Source: Pseudomonadales bacterium (lineage in GTDB: Bacteria > Pseudomonadota > Gammaproteobacteria > Pseudomonadales > UBA7434). Taken from it: a stretch of DNA of 54,626 nucleotides. Position numbers and translations under genes: made by a program. This document shows, piece after piece, positions 28,484 through 36,954 of this stretch (position 1 is its first letter; the number at the start of each line of letters is the position of its first letter). The notes beneath the pieces were generated by a model. It made no database searches. It was not told the origin of the DNA and was given only the letters and a program-made list of their open reading frames with translations. Location: the NCBI GenBank assembly GCA_028223755.1, contig JAOIUY010000014.1, positions 1 to 54,626 of the forward strand. Reading direction: 5' to 3'.

Positions 28484-28490
28484 CTGATAA

Positions 28491-29948
28491 TTACCTATGC
28501 AAAAATTCGGGGCTTAATAGCAATAACGCTATAGCTTGTTGGCGGCTTTCGGCACGCTGAATAATTTTTCGTGATTGCTTCGTGAGCGATTCACCAATGA
28601 CGGTTTCGCCAATATCAATAGCACTTTTATTGACCGCTTGACTTAACTTATTGACCCACTCGATACGTGAAATTAATGCCTCAGGGCCGTTCCAAGTCTC
28701 AGCTGTATCATCGTAGCCTGCGGGCGATCCAGCGTTAAAGGGGGCTTGCCCCATAATTTTTAAAGATTGAAGCAGTTGTTTATCGGCCATTTTCGTTGAT
28801 CCGCAGGCGCGCACGCAAGAGATTAAAAAATCTCGTGGGGTTTTATATTTTTCGGCATTAACAGACCAGCTGGCGGGGTGTTTAATCATAACCGTTAAAA
28901 CTGATTTAATATGCCCATTTGTTTTTAACCATGCATTTGACATGGCGTTAACTAAATCAGGGTCAGGGTCGTCAGCGATAAAATGACGCGCTATTTTATG
29001 ACTCATATAGTTAGCAGTAGACGGGTGTACAGCCAAGTCTTGTAGTATGCGTACGCCCTGCAATGCGTTGCGCTGTTTATATTTTTTGCCTAGAATTTTA
29101 CGCACACCGGGTTCGTGAGCAGCATCACGAAAGTGAAAGCTATCAGAGGCTGCATCACGCTGGCTTTGAGTTTTATTGTTTATCCCCTCATAATTGACGC
29201 TCCAGCCTGTGATTGCCATTGCTAGTTCGCGAACATCGTTTTGTGTATAGCCGCCATTTACGCCAAGCGTATGTAATTCTAAAATCTCACGGGATAGGTT
29301 TTCATTAAGTCCTTTGCCTCTTCGCTTTCCTATTGTTGATCTTGGTCCTATGGACTGTACATTGTTTAAATAAATCAACATGGCTGGATGTTGCTCAACA
29401 GCGATTAACATATTTGCGAAGTAACCGCTTAAATAGGGGGCTATTGCCTCTCGCTCTAACGTTGGTGCTAAAGCGCGCATATTGATATTCGTGGCGCTTA
29501 CACTAAAGTGGTTTGAAAAAAAGTCCAACAACCTTGCCTGAAAACTATTATTGCTGGTAATAGCATTATTAAGCGTATGGGCTTGCAAACTATAAGCATT
29601 CTTTGTCAGCATCCGTCGTGATTGTTTGATCTTATCTTGCGGCGACCCCTCGGCCATCATATTGCTCTGATCTTTACTTATTTTTTTGTTCTGTTTTTTG
29701 CTTTTTGAAGATGATTGTTGTTGGCGACGTGTTAATTGTCGAAACTTACCAAGCTGATAAATGATTTCTTTAGAATTATTAAGATTAATTGCTGATGCAT
29801 AGCTGCCGGTTAACTGGCTGTCTAGATTGATTGGTTTTAATTGACTTATTAACCACTCAGAAGGGTCGCTTGGTTCTTGGTCGGGCTGATTGAATACGCG
29901 ACCATAACCGAATCGATTAAACGCAATGTCTTTCGAGTTTAAGGACAT
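28491..29948 (-). CDS. DUF1800 protein (first copy)
   Basis: The start is ATG at 29948 with AAGG eight bases upstream; a TTG at 29969 would add seven residues. The family is recognised from AFNRFGYG near the N-terminus, LDFFSNHFSVSATNINMR, the ENLSREILELHTLGVNGGYTQNDVRELA block, and HEPGVRKILGK. A Lys/Gln-rich insert lies at about residues 70-110. No signal peptide is visible, unlike the second copy. It is 485 residues, first in the DUF1800-DUF1501 operon. Function is unknown; it is always considered with DUF1501. Confidence 0.87.
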   Translation of the reverse strand: MSLNSKDIAFNRFGYGRVFNQPDQEPSDPSEWLISQLKPINLDSQLTGSYASAINLNNSKEIIYQLGKFRQLTRRQQQSSSKSKKQNKKISKDQSNMMAEGSPQDKIKQSRRMLTKNAYSLQAHTLNNAITSNNSFQARLLDFFSNHFSVSATNINMRALAPTLEREAIAPYLSGYFANMLIAVEQHPAMLIYLNNVQSIGPRSTIGKRRGKGLNENLSREILELHTLGVNGGYTQNDVRELAMAITGWSVNYEGINNKTQSQRDAASDSFHFRDAAHEPGVRKILGKKYKQRNALQGVRILQDLAVHPSTANYMSHKIARHFIADDPDPDLVNAMSNAWLKTNGHIKSVLTVMIKHPASWSVNAEKYKTPRDFLISCVRACGSTKMADKQLLQSLKIMGQAPFNAGSPAGYDDTAETWNGPEALISRIEWVNKLSQAVNKSAIDIGETVIGESLTKQSRKIIQRAESRQQAIALLLLSPEFLHR

Positions 29949-30086
29949 AACAGCTACCTTAATATGCAATGGGTAAACGTTTTTTATAACTTTATTTATT
30001 CACTCTACGATGGATATTAAACGTTTATTACTGAGAATAACAAGTGCTCATGTCTCGTTGTTACATCTGTGTTACAAGATAATTTA

Positions 30087-31340
30087 TTAACTATTAATAA
30101 TAGGTAAATCACTCCATCGAGTCGTGTAAGCGGGTGATAGAAACTGTTGTCGCATGGCCCATTTTTTTGGGCCACTTGCTGCCGCTATATGTAATGTTCC
30201 TTTTCCATAATGGCTATTAATAGTGTCCATTGCGGCCATTATCTGATCGCGTTTTTTTGATTGGCCGGCGTGGAATAAATCAAACTGTAAATGTTGTTTA
30301 GGCCTAATATCAATTAAACCTATGCCAGCTTTTTGAAAGCGTAAGCCAGATCGATACATACGTTTAATAGCTTGTTGCGCTGCATCAATAATCAAACTTG
30401 TATCATCGGTGGGGTGGGGTAGTTGAACAGCTATAGCATTGCTGTAGTAGTTTGGCTCATACGGTGAGGTATGTAAAAACACATGAATGCCTGTTGTAAA
30501 ACACTTCTGTTTGCGGAGTTTTTCGGTTGCACGACTCGCATAAGTGGCAATAGCTTGTAGTATGGGTGCAAGTGTTGTGAGTTTTTCGCCAAAACTCCGT
30601 GAGCAATAAATTTGTTTTTTGGCTGGCGGCTGCTCTTCAAAGGCAATGCAGGGATTGCCATTTAACTCTTCAATGGTACGCTCAATATTAATGTTTATAT
30701 GTCGCCGCATAATTTTAGTGTTAGCGCGACTGAGATCGTAAGCAGTATATATATCAAGATCAGCGAGCCGTTTAGCCAGTCTTGATCCTATCCCCCAGAC
30801 TTTATTAACAGGTAAACGTTTTTGTAGCCATTGCCATTGATGCGGCTTTTCAAGTACACAGACACCATGACAGTGCGAATAATTTTTTGCCGCTTTATTA
30901 GCGAGCTTAGCTAAAGTCTTACTGGGCGCAACACCTACACAAACGGGCATGCGTATATGTTGCCATACGGTTTTTTTAATACGTTGGCTATAGCTATCTA
31001 TGGGTTCTGATATGCCACTTAAATCGAGAAACATTTCATCAATGCTATACACCTCAACCGATGGAGAGAATGTGCTAAGTGTGGTCATCACGCGATTGGA
31101 TATATCGCCATACAGCGGATAGTTGCTACTAAAAATAGTAACCTTATGTTTACGCAGTAGCGCTTCGACTTTAAAAAACGCCTGTAAATCACCAATGCCT
31201 AACGCTTTAGCTTCTTTAGAGCGGGCAATAACAAAGCCATCGTTATTACTTAAAACAACAACAGGTTTATTGCGTAGCTCAGGTCGAAATATTTGTTCGC
31301 AGGAAGCATAGCAAGAGTTACAGTCGACAATACCAATCAT
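30087..31340 (-). CDS. umuC: DNA polymerase V catalytic subunit UmuC
   Basis: A Y-family translesion polymerase. The start MIGIVDCNSCYASCEQIF holds the first catalytic Asp, and YSIDEMFLDL holds the second acidic pair. SNNDGFVIARSKEAKALGI, the HhH-containing middle (KVWGIGSRLAKRLADL) and the little-finger domain follow. Length (417) is close to E. coli UmuC. It overlaps umuD by four bases and shares its LexA-controlled promoter. Confidence 0.96.
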   Translation of the reverse strand: MIGIVDCNSCYASCEQIFRPELRNKPVVVLSNNDGFVIARSKEAKALGIGDLQAFFKVEALLRKHKVTIFSSNYPLYGDISNRVMTTLSTFSPSVEVYSIDEMFLDLSGISEPIDSYSQRIKKTVWQHIRMPVCVGVAPSKTLAKLANKAAKNYSHCHGVCVLEKPHQWQWLQKRLPVNKVWGIGSRLAKRLADLDIYTAYDLSRANTKIMRRHININIERTIEELNGNPCIAFEEQPPAKKQIYCSRSFGEKLTTLAPILQAIATYASRATEKLRKQKCFTTGIHVFLHTSPYEPNYYSNAIAVQLPHPTDDTSLIIDAAQQAIKRMYRSGLRFQKAGIGLIDIRPKQHLQFDLFHAGQSKKRDQIMAAMDTINSHYGKGTLHIAAASGPKKWAMRQQFLSPAYTTRWSDLPIINS

Positions 31341-31744
31341 GGCCAGCCGCGATGGCCGCGTACACTAAATGGAATAACGCCTTCAATGCAGACATCTTGG
31401 CCGTCTTGAATATCGATAGAGGGGTAACGTGGGTTAGAAGAAACCAAACGGCGGTTTTTTATATCTAGCCGCTTACAGGTCATCTGACCATCGACATGAG
31501 CAACCACCATATCGCCATGACGAGGTTCTAGCGCGCGGTTAACAATCAGCAAGTCTTTATGAAAGATACCGCGAGGCTGCTGACAGTTACCGCTAGCCCA
31601 AACCATATGAGTAGCAGCGGGATGTGTGATGAGTAGCTCGTCAAGACTCAGGCGCGCTTCTAAGTAGTCATCGGCTGGCGACTCAAAGCCCGCGGCCGAG
31701 ATAAATTGGTTGTATAGAGGGTACTGCATAGGAGGGTTTTTCAT
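31337..31744 (-). CDS. umuD: UmuD-like protein with Cys in place of the catalytic Ser
   Basis: This is the accessory subunit of polymerase V, normally cut by its own Ser-Lys dyad when RecA is active. The cleavage site is present as Ala18-Gly19 (ISAAGFESPADDY), and the catalytic Lys is retained (Lys91 in GQMTCKRL). The serine segment, ASGDSMIDGG in E. coli, reads ASGNCQQPRG here. The alignment has no gaps and puts Cys54 at the nucleophile position; both neighbours also differ. Cleavage by a Cys-Lys dyad, loss of self-cleavage, or cleavage in trans are all possible. It is first in umuDC, preceded by a LexA box at 31773. Confidence 0.9.
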   Translation of the reverse strand: MKNPPMQYPLYNQFISAAGFESPADDYLEARLSLDELLITHPAATHMVWASGNCQQPRGIFHKDLLIVNRALEPRHGDMVVAHVDGQMTCKRLDIKNRRLVSSNPRYPSIDIQDGQDVCIEGVIPFSVRGHRGWP

Positions 31745-31772
31745 AATAGGGTGTTTATTTATTTTTATATAA

Positions 31773-31788
31773 CTGTATATACGTACAG
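31773..31788 (-). promoter_or_regulatory. LexA (SOS) box of umuDC
   Basis: CTG (31773-31775), ten bases of alternating TATATACGTA, CAG (31786-31788) is a perfect match to the CTG-N10-CAG LexA operator. It lies 29 bases before the umuD ATG. Confidence 0.9.
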
Positions 31789-32289
31789 TATATAGGTTTT
31801 TCTTGCCTAACCAAAGGCCCTTATGGGTTTTCTTAAAAATTTATTTAACTGCTTGAAATTGCAGCTTAATTAAATGGTTAGGTTCTGTATTGGCGAAAGG
31901 GTAAGTAGGGTGATGAGGTAAGTTATTGTCTGATGTCCAATTTGTAACGACTCTGTGATTAAAAAACCAACTAAGCGGCTTGTTTTTTGATGGATAAATA
32001 GCCCATAATGCGCGCACAGCATAATTCTAATAATAAATGCCTTGAAGCGTTTCACGTATTCAATTTTTTAATGGTTAGAATCAGTGCTCTATTATGGGGT
32101 TACCTGGTAAGTCCCTCATGCAAAGTGTTATTACGGCTGCAGCTATATCTAATAGTGAGTCTTATTTTGTGTGAACTCGCCTTGCCAAAAAAATCCTATA
32201 ACGCTTAAAACCACCGTCGCACCTTATTCGTGCCCGTGTGTTTTACCGGTTATTAAGCCGGTGTAGGGGTTTCCTGGTAGATCCCCCGT

Positions 32290-32327
32290 ACACAAATTAT
32301 ATTCTGACACCTTGTCAGCTTTTGTGT
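32290..32327. ncRNA. Nested stem-loop in a non-coding region (candidate structured RNA)
   Basis: Outer arms ACACAAA (32290-32296) and TTTGTGT (32321-32327) enclose a perfect 6-bp hairpin CTGACA-CCT-TGTCAG (32304-32318). There is no T-run on either side, so it is not a plain terminator. The strand of any transcript is unknown. Confidence 0.35.
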
Positions 32328-32447
32328 GCGTGCCTACCTAAAATCTCTCAGCTATGAATGTTGTAAAACTGTTTTGCGGTCTACTAACGCTAACTGAGAT
32401 TTGTTCGGCTTGCTCCAGAGCCAAGGGGGGACGAGTCTTGGTTAGCG

Positions 32448-32523
32448 AAAGTAGCGTAAGTATAGGAAAGTAGCGTAAGTAGAGAAAGGAAGCGTAAGTA
32501 AAGAAAGGAAGCGTAAGAATGAG
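32448..32523. repeat. Four tandem copies of a 19-base unit
   Basis: Units at 32448, 32467, 32486 and 32505 share AA(A/G)(G/T)(T/A)AGCGTAAG with a purine-rich remainder. They are followed by a 12-base unit AGATAAGAAAGC twice (32542-32553, 32554-32565). The plus strand is strongly purine-rich throughout. Confidence 0.85.
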
Positions 32524-32682
32524 AATGCAGTGAAAGACAGTAGATAAGAAAGCAGATAAGAAAGCAGTATAGCGAAAGCAAGACGCCTAGAATTAACCTA
32601 AAAGGTGTCCCTACCTTTTCTTTAGATCAATCTTTTAGTTATAAACGCTAACGCTTTTAAATATGAGCGATAGTTTTTATGG

Positions 32683-33987
32683 TTAGCCGCCAACCAAACT
32701 TATCATTACACCTGCAGCGACAGCAGAGCCAATAACACCAGCCACATTAGGTCCCATAGCGTGCATCAATAAGAAGTTCTGCGGGTTCGCATTTAATCCC
32801 ACACGGTTGGATACCCTTGCTGCCATCGGCACAGCAGAAACACCCGCCGAACCAATTAATGGATTAATAGGCGTTTTTGATACCTTGTTCATTAACTTAG
32901 CCATTAGTACGCCGCAAGCAGTACCAATAGCAAAAGCGACAATGCCCAGCAATAAAATACCTAAAGTTTTTAAGTCAAGAAATTTATCAGCGCTCAGTTT
33001 AGAGCCAACCGATAAGCCTAAAAATATAGTAGTAATATTGATTAAGGCGTTTTGTGTGGTATCACTTAAGCGATCAACAACGCCACATTCGCGCATTAAA
33101 TTACCTAGACAGAACATACCTAATAACGGTGCGGCTGAGGGAAGAAATAGCGCGACCAAAATTAATAGCACTAGAGGAAAACACACTTTTTCAAGTTTCG
33201 AAATAGGGCGCAGTTGCACCATCACAATTTGGCGTTCTTTTTCGGTGGTCAGTGCGCGCATAATTGGCGGTTGAATTAAAGGGACTAGCGCCATATAAGA
33301 ATAGGCGGCAACGGCAATAGCGCCGAGCAAGTCAGGTGCTAATAGGCTAGCGACATAAATGGCGGTTGGGCCATCGGCACCACCAATAATGCCAATAGCG
33401 GCAGCATCGGCAAGCGAAAAGTCCATAAGGCCAAGTGCAGTTAACCCTAGTGCGCCGAGTACTGTAGCAAAGATACCAAATTGCGCGGCAGCACCTAACA
33501 ATAATGTTTTTGGGTTGGCTAGTAGCGGGCCAAAATCAGTCATTGAGCCGACACCCATAAAGATAATAAGCGGTGCGGCACCACTGGCAATCGATATATT
33601 ATAAAAGTTATAGAGCATGCCGTTTAAAAAGCCTAAGTCTTTTGCCGTTTGTTCGGCTAAAACATGCAGGCTTGCAGAGGCAGATTCGTAGGCGTAGTAA
33701 ATATCCTTACCCGATTCCCAGCTTGCCAACTGTAACGATTGCGCTAAGGCTTGAAGCACATCGGGGCTGCCGGAGTTAATAGCATTTTCAACCGCCGAAA
33801 AGGCTAAACCAGCCGCGGGAATATTAGCTAGCAGACCACCAAAACCAATCGGTACTAGAAGCAGTGGCTCAAAGCCGCGCTTTATTGCCAAGTACAATAA
33901 TAAAAGACACACGAGCATCATAATAAATTGGCCTGAGGCCATTTGGTAAATACCCGAGTCGTACCAAAGCGAAAGTAACTTATCCAT
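32683..33987 (-). CDS. oadB: Oxaloacetate decarboxylase, sodium-pumping beta subunit
   Basis: This is the membrane subunit that couples decarboxylation of carboxybiotin to export of sodium. Multiple hydrophobic helices and the family signatures [30 protein letters not shown] and [15 protein letters not shown] are present, the latter with the Asp of the sodium site; the C-terminal [29 protein letters not shown] segment also fits. Length (434) is normal. It is last in oadG-oadA-oadB, 12 bases after oadA. Confidence 0.95.
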   Translation of the reverse strand: MDKLLSLWYDSGIYQMASGQFIMMLVCLLLLYLAIKRGFEPLLLVPIGFGGLLANIPAAGLAFSAVENAINSGSPDVLQALAQSLQLASWESGKDIYYAYESASASLHVLAEQTAKDLGFLNGMLYNFYNISIASGAAPLIIFMGVGSMTDFGPLLANPKTLLLGAAAQFGIFATVLGALGLTALGLMDFSLADAAAIGIIGGADGPTAIYVASLLAPDLLGAIAVAAYSYMALVPLIQPPIMRALTTEKERQIVMVQLRPISKLEKVCFPLVLLILVALFLPSAAPLLGMFCLGNLMRECGVVDRLSDTTQNALINITTIFLGLSVGSKLSADKFLDLKTLGILLLGIVAFAIGTACGVLMAKLMNKVSKTPINPLIGSAGVSAVPMAARVSNRVGLNANPQNFLLMHAMGPNVAGVIGSAVAAGVMISLVGG

Positions 33988-33999
33988 TAATCAGCTCCG

Positions 34000-35802
34000 T
34001 TATGCGACAGTAATAAGGGTATCGCCTACAGAGACGTAGTTCCCTTCTTTAGCACTTACGCTAACAACCACACCTGAGTGAGCTGCTCTGACTTCGGTTT
34101 CCATTTTCATGGCTTCAAGAATAATAATGACATCACCTTGCTGGATACGCTCACCGGCAGCAACATTCACTTTAAAAATGTTACCTGCAAGCGGTGCAAC
34201 AACGGGCTGGCCAGAACCGCTAGGTAGCGGGGCGGGCGCAGCTGCAGCCGGAGTAGTTGGTGTGATAGCTGAAATATCACTGCCTTCGGCAACTTCTACT
34301 ACATAACTTTGGCCTGCGACATTGACGGTGTAGGTTTCAGCACCGCCAGCCGAGGTGTTACTAGTTGCTGGTGCAGTAGCTGCAGCCTTGGCTTCTTCGC
34401 CAGTTGGAGCAGGTTCAAACATATCGGCATTGCCGCGATTCTGTAAAAACTTAAGTCCGATTTCAGGGAATAAAGCGTAAGTCAGAACATCATCAATTTC
34501 GTTATCACCGGCGGCCAATTGAATGTCTTGGTCTTTGGCGATAGTTTGTAAGTCGGTGGTTAATTTATCGAGTTCAGATGTGAGTAGGTCAGCAGGGCGA
34601 CAAGTAATCGCTTCGCCACCTTCTAACACTTTTGCTTGCAGGTCGACATTAACGGCTGCAGGTGTTGCACCGTATTCACCTTTTAAAACACCTGCTGTTT
34701 CTTTTGAAATTGATTTATAACGCTCACCAAAAATAACGTTCATTACCGCTTGAGTGCCGACAATTTGCGAGGTTGGTGTCACTAGCGGAATAAAGCCGAG
34801 ATCTTCACGCACTCTTGGAATCTCTTCTAACACGGCATCCAGTTTATCTGCAGCGCCTTGATCTTTTAATTGGTTTTCCATGTTAGTCAGCATGCCACCA
34901 GGCACTTGAGCAACTAAGATGCGAGAATCTACGCCGCGCAGTGAGCCTTCAAACTTAGCGTATTTCTTTCGTATATCACGAAAGTAAGCAGCAATTTCTT
35001 CAAGCAGGTGAATGTTAAGACCGGTATCGCGATCGGTATCTTGCAACATGGCAACTACCGATTCCGTTGGCGAGTGGCCGTAGGTCATGCTCATTGATGA
35101 GATAGAGGTATCGATGTTATCAATGCCGGCTTCAATCGCTTTAAGCGCAGTGGCCGTCGACATGCCCGTAGTGGCATGGCATTGCATATGGATAGGAATA
35201 TTTAATTCTTTTTTAAGGCGTGAGACTAATTCAAAAGCCACATAAGGTTTTAATAAGCCTGCCATATCTTTAATGGCAATAGAGTCAGCACCCATCGACT
35301 CGATTTGTTTCGCTAAGTTGACCCACAAATCAATATTGTGAACCGGACTGAGTGTGTAAGAGATAGTGCCTTGCGCGTGCTTACCCACTTTACGCACAGC
35401 TTTAATAGAGGTTTCTAAGTTGCGCGGGTCATTAATCGCATCAAAGACACGAAACACATCAACGCCATTAATCGCAGCACGTTCGACGAAACGCTCAACA
35501 ACATCATCGGCGTAGTGTCGATAGCCTAGAATATTTTGGCCTCGAAACAACATTTGCTGTGGCGTATTAGGCATGGCCTTTTTAAGCTCGCGAATACGCT
35601 CCCATGGGTCTTCACCTAAGTAGCGAATGCAGGCATCAAAGGTAGCGCCACCCCAAGACTCGAGAGACCAAAAACCCACTTGATCGAGTTTCTCTGCAAT
35701 TGGCAACATATCATCTAAGCGCATACGCGTAGCAAATAAAGATTGATGAGCATCGCGCAATACAACATCAGTAATGCCTAGAGGTTTCTTTGTTTCAGTC
35801 AT
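34000..35802 (-). CDS. oadA: Oxaloacetate decarboxylase alpha subunit (carboxyltransferase plus biotinyl domain)
   Basis: It transfers the carboxyl group of oxaloacetate to biotin. The TIM-barrel carboxyltransferase begins [20 protein letters not shown], followed by the conserved PADLL region. A Pro/Ala linker (about 490-530 of the product) leads to the biotinyl domain with EAMKMETEV near the end, the Lys being biotinylated. I start at ATG 35802, with AAGG seven bases upstream, rather than at the far upstream ATG 35865. It is the second gene of the oadGAB operon. Confidence 0.94.
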   Translation of the reverse strand: MTETKKPLGITDVVLRDAHQSLFATRMRLDDMLPIAEKLDQVGFWSLESWGGATFDACIRYLGEDPWERIRELKKAMPNTPQQMLFRGQNILGYRHYADDVVERFVERAAINGVDVFRVFDAINDPRNLETSIKAVRKVGKHAQGTISYTLSPVHNIDLWVNLAKQIESMGADSIAIKDMAGLLKPYVAFELVSRLKKELNIPIHMQCHATTGMSTATALKAIEAGIDNIDTSISSMSMTYGHSPTESVVAMLQDTDRDTGLNIHLLEEIAAYFRDIRKKYAKFEGSLRGVDSRILVAQVPGGMLTNMENQLKDQGAADKLDAVLEEIPRVREDLGFIPLVTPTSQIVGTQAVMNVIFGERYKSISKETAGVLKGEYGATPAAVNVDLQAKVLEGGEAITCRPADLLTSELDKLTTDLQTIAKDQDIQLAAGDNEIDDVLTYALFPEIGLKFLQNRGNADMFEPAPTGEEAKAAATAPATSNTSAGGAETYTVNVAGQSYVVEVAEGSDISAITPTTPAAAAPAPLPSGSGQPVVAPLAGNIFKVNVAAGERIQQGDVIIILEAMKMETEVRAAHSGVVVSVSAKEGNYVSVGDTLITVA

Positions 35803-35941
35803 GGTCGAGCCTTGTATTAAAAATTTAAATTTAAGCTCGCTGTTTAAAACAGAAAGCATGATCAATGTTGAGGTTTAATGGTGAGAGATAATCGCCATCA
35901 ATAATCATTATCAACATCAATTGATTAGTGTGTACTTATCT

Positions 35942-36184
35942 CTATTTTTTATGGCGAATACGATATTTATGAATAGCTGCACTAATGGCCGCTATTAGAT
36001 GGTCATCGTTGCCTGACAACTTTGTAGCTTCCGCAGGTTTTGCTGCGGGTTCGGGCTTGGCAAAGCGCTGTAAAAAGGAAGACATTATCGTTGTTGCAAT
36101 AATTAGTAGCACGAGAAACGTCAATACAGTACCCATACCATAAAGCATCAGCTCGACGCCTTGTTGTAGCAGTTGGTTTTGCAT
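35942..36184 (-). CDS. oadG: Oxaloacetate decarboxylase gamma subunit
   Basis: A small single-pass membrane protein of 80 residues. A hydrophobic helix at about residues 12-35 (GMGTVLTFLVLLIIATTIM) is followed by a Lys/Ala/Pro linker and a DDHLIAAISAAIHKYR tail, as in OadG, which holds the complex together and binds zinc. It is first in the operon. A perfect 18-base inverted repeat lies 46 bases upstream. Confidence 0.9.
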   Translation of the reverse strand: MQNQLLQQGVELMLYGMGTVLTFLVLLIIATTIMSSFLQRFAKPEPAAKPAEATKLSGNDDHLIAAISAAIHKYRIRHKK

Positions 36185-36229
36185 TATGCGTTCCTGTTTG
36201 TTGTGCGTGTTATTACGCGTTGTTGAGTC

Positions 36230-36267
36230 TTTTTCTTCAATTTAAGCGTGCTTAAATTGAAGAAAAA
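36230..36267. promoter_or_regulatory. Perfect 18-base inverted repeat between oadG and the symporter genes
   Basis: Arms 36230-36247 and 36250-36267 are exact reverse complements with a two-base spacer, with A/T runs at the outer ends. It lies 46 bases upstream of oadG (minus) and 327 bases upstream of the symporter pair (plus). It can be read as an operator, a bidirectional terminator or an attenuator in the oadG leader. The remaining 36268-36594 stretch shows nothing clear. Confidence 0.6.
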
Positions 36268-36594
36268 ACGTAATTTACAGATGATAAGCTGTTTAATCAA
36301 TAACCAATGAGGCGGATGGATAAATAATCTAAGCCTTAGTTAACTCGTTATAGTCCAAATCGAGAATCAACAACAAATTATCTCCCCATTATAAACGACA
36401 GTGCTTACAAATTTATAGTCGGAAGTACGATAAAGTCGCCTATCAACGGCCATCTTGGGTTATTTTCGTACAATTTGGTGAGGTGAAGCTAGCTGTCGCT
36501 GTTTAGATTAAGTGGGGGTAAACTTTTTCTTCTTGGGTATAATTGATTTTTTCTCGTGCCATGCTTTTCAACCCTAATTCTAATGAGGTCATTC

Positions 36595-36954
36595 ATGTCT
36601 GAGCAACCCTATCATCATCAAGGCGAAAACCTTCCGCCGCATGATCATAACGACCAAAAAATTATTCTTGAGCAAAGTGCTAAGGCTTATTGGCAAGCTA
36701 ATTTAGCCTTACTCGCTAAATTGTTGCTGGTTTGGTTTGTCGTATCTTTTGGTTGTGGCATTTTACTCGCCGATTGGCTCGATCAGTTTACTTTCTTTGG
36801 TTTTAAGCTGGGCTTTTGGTTTGCTCAACAAGGGGCTATTTACGTGTTTGTTGCCCTGATTTTTATTTACGCTTGGCGGATTAATATTATTGAGCGTCAC
36901 TTTGGGCTGGATGATGATGATGAAAGTGTTAGTAAGAATGAGGTGCACCAATAA
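36595..36954 (+). CDS. DUF4212 small subunit of a sodium/solute symporter
   Basis: A His-rich N-terminus precedes two transmembrane helices (about 40-62 and 75-97 of the product), with AYWQANLALLAKLLLVWFVVSFGCGILLA-type family sequence. I start at ATG 36595 with GAGG upstream; the ATG at 36556 would add 13 residues that lack family resemblance. It overlaps the large symporter gene (TAATG), the usual arrangement of this two-component VC2705-type transporter. Confidence 0.88.
   Translation: MSEQPYHHQGENLPPHDHNDQKIILEQSAKAYWQANLALLAKLLLVWFVVSFGCGILLADWLDQFTFFGFKLGFWFAQQGAIYVFVALIFIYAWRINIIERHFGLDDDDESVSKNEVHQ

Larger units (their letters stand above)
31790..32682. other. Long non-coding stretch between umuD and oadB, rich in hairpins and repeats
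   Basis: Short open frames here have no ribosome sites or family resemblance. Recognisable structure includes a strong nested hairpin at 32290-32327 (ACACAAA/TTTGTGT outside, CTGACA/TGTCAG inside). Two related segments start at 32096 and 32266. There are tandem repeats at 32448-32523 and 32542-32565, and AAAAGGT/ACCTTTT arms at 32600-32619 that may end the oad operon. The stretch lies 3' of oadGAB and 5' of umuDC. Confidence 0.5.

Noticed and set aside
31870-32208. Short open frames between umuD and oadB
   Set aside because: They overlap each other on both strands, have no ribosome sites and cover hairpins and repeats.
32448-32565. CRISPR-like array
   Set aside because: The units are contiguous with no unique spacers, and no cas genes are present.
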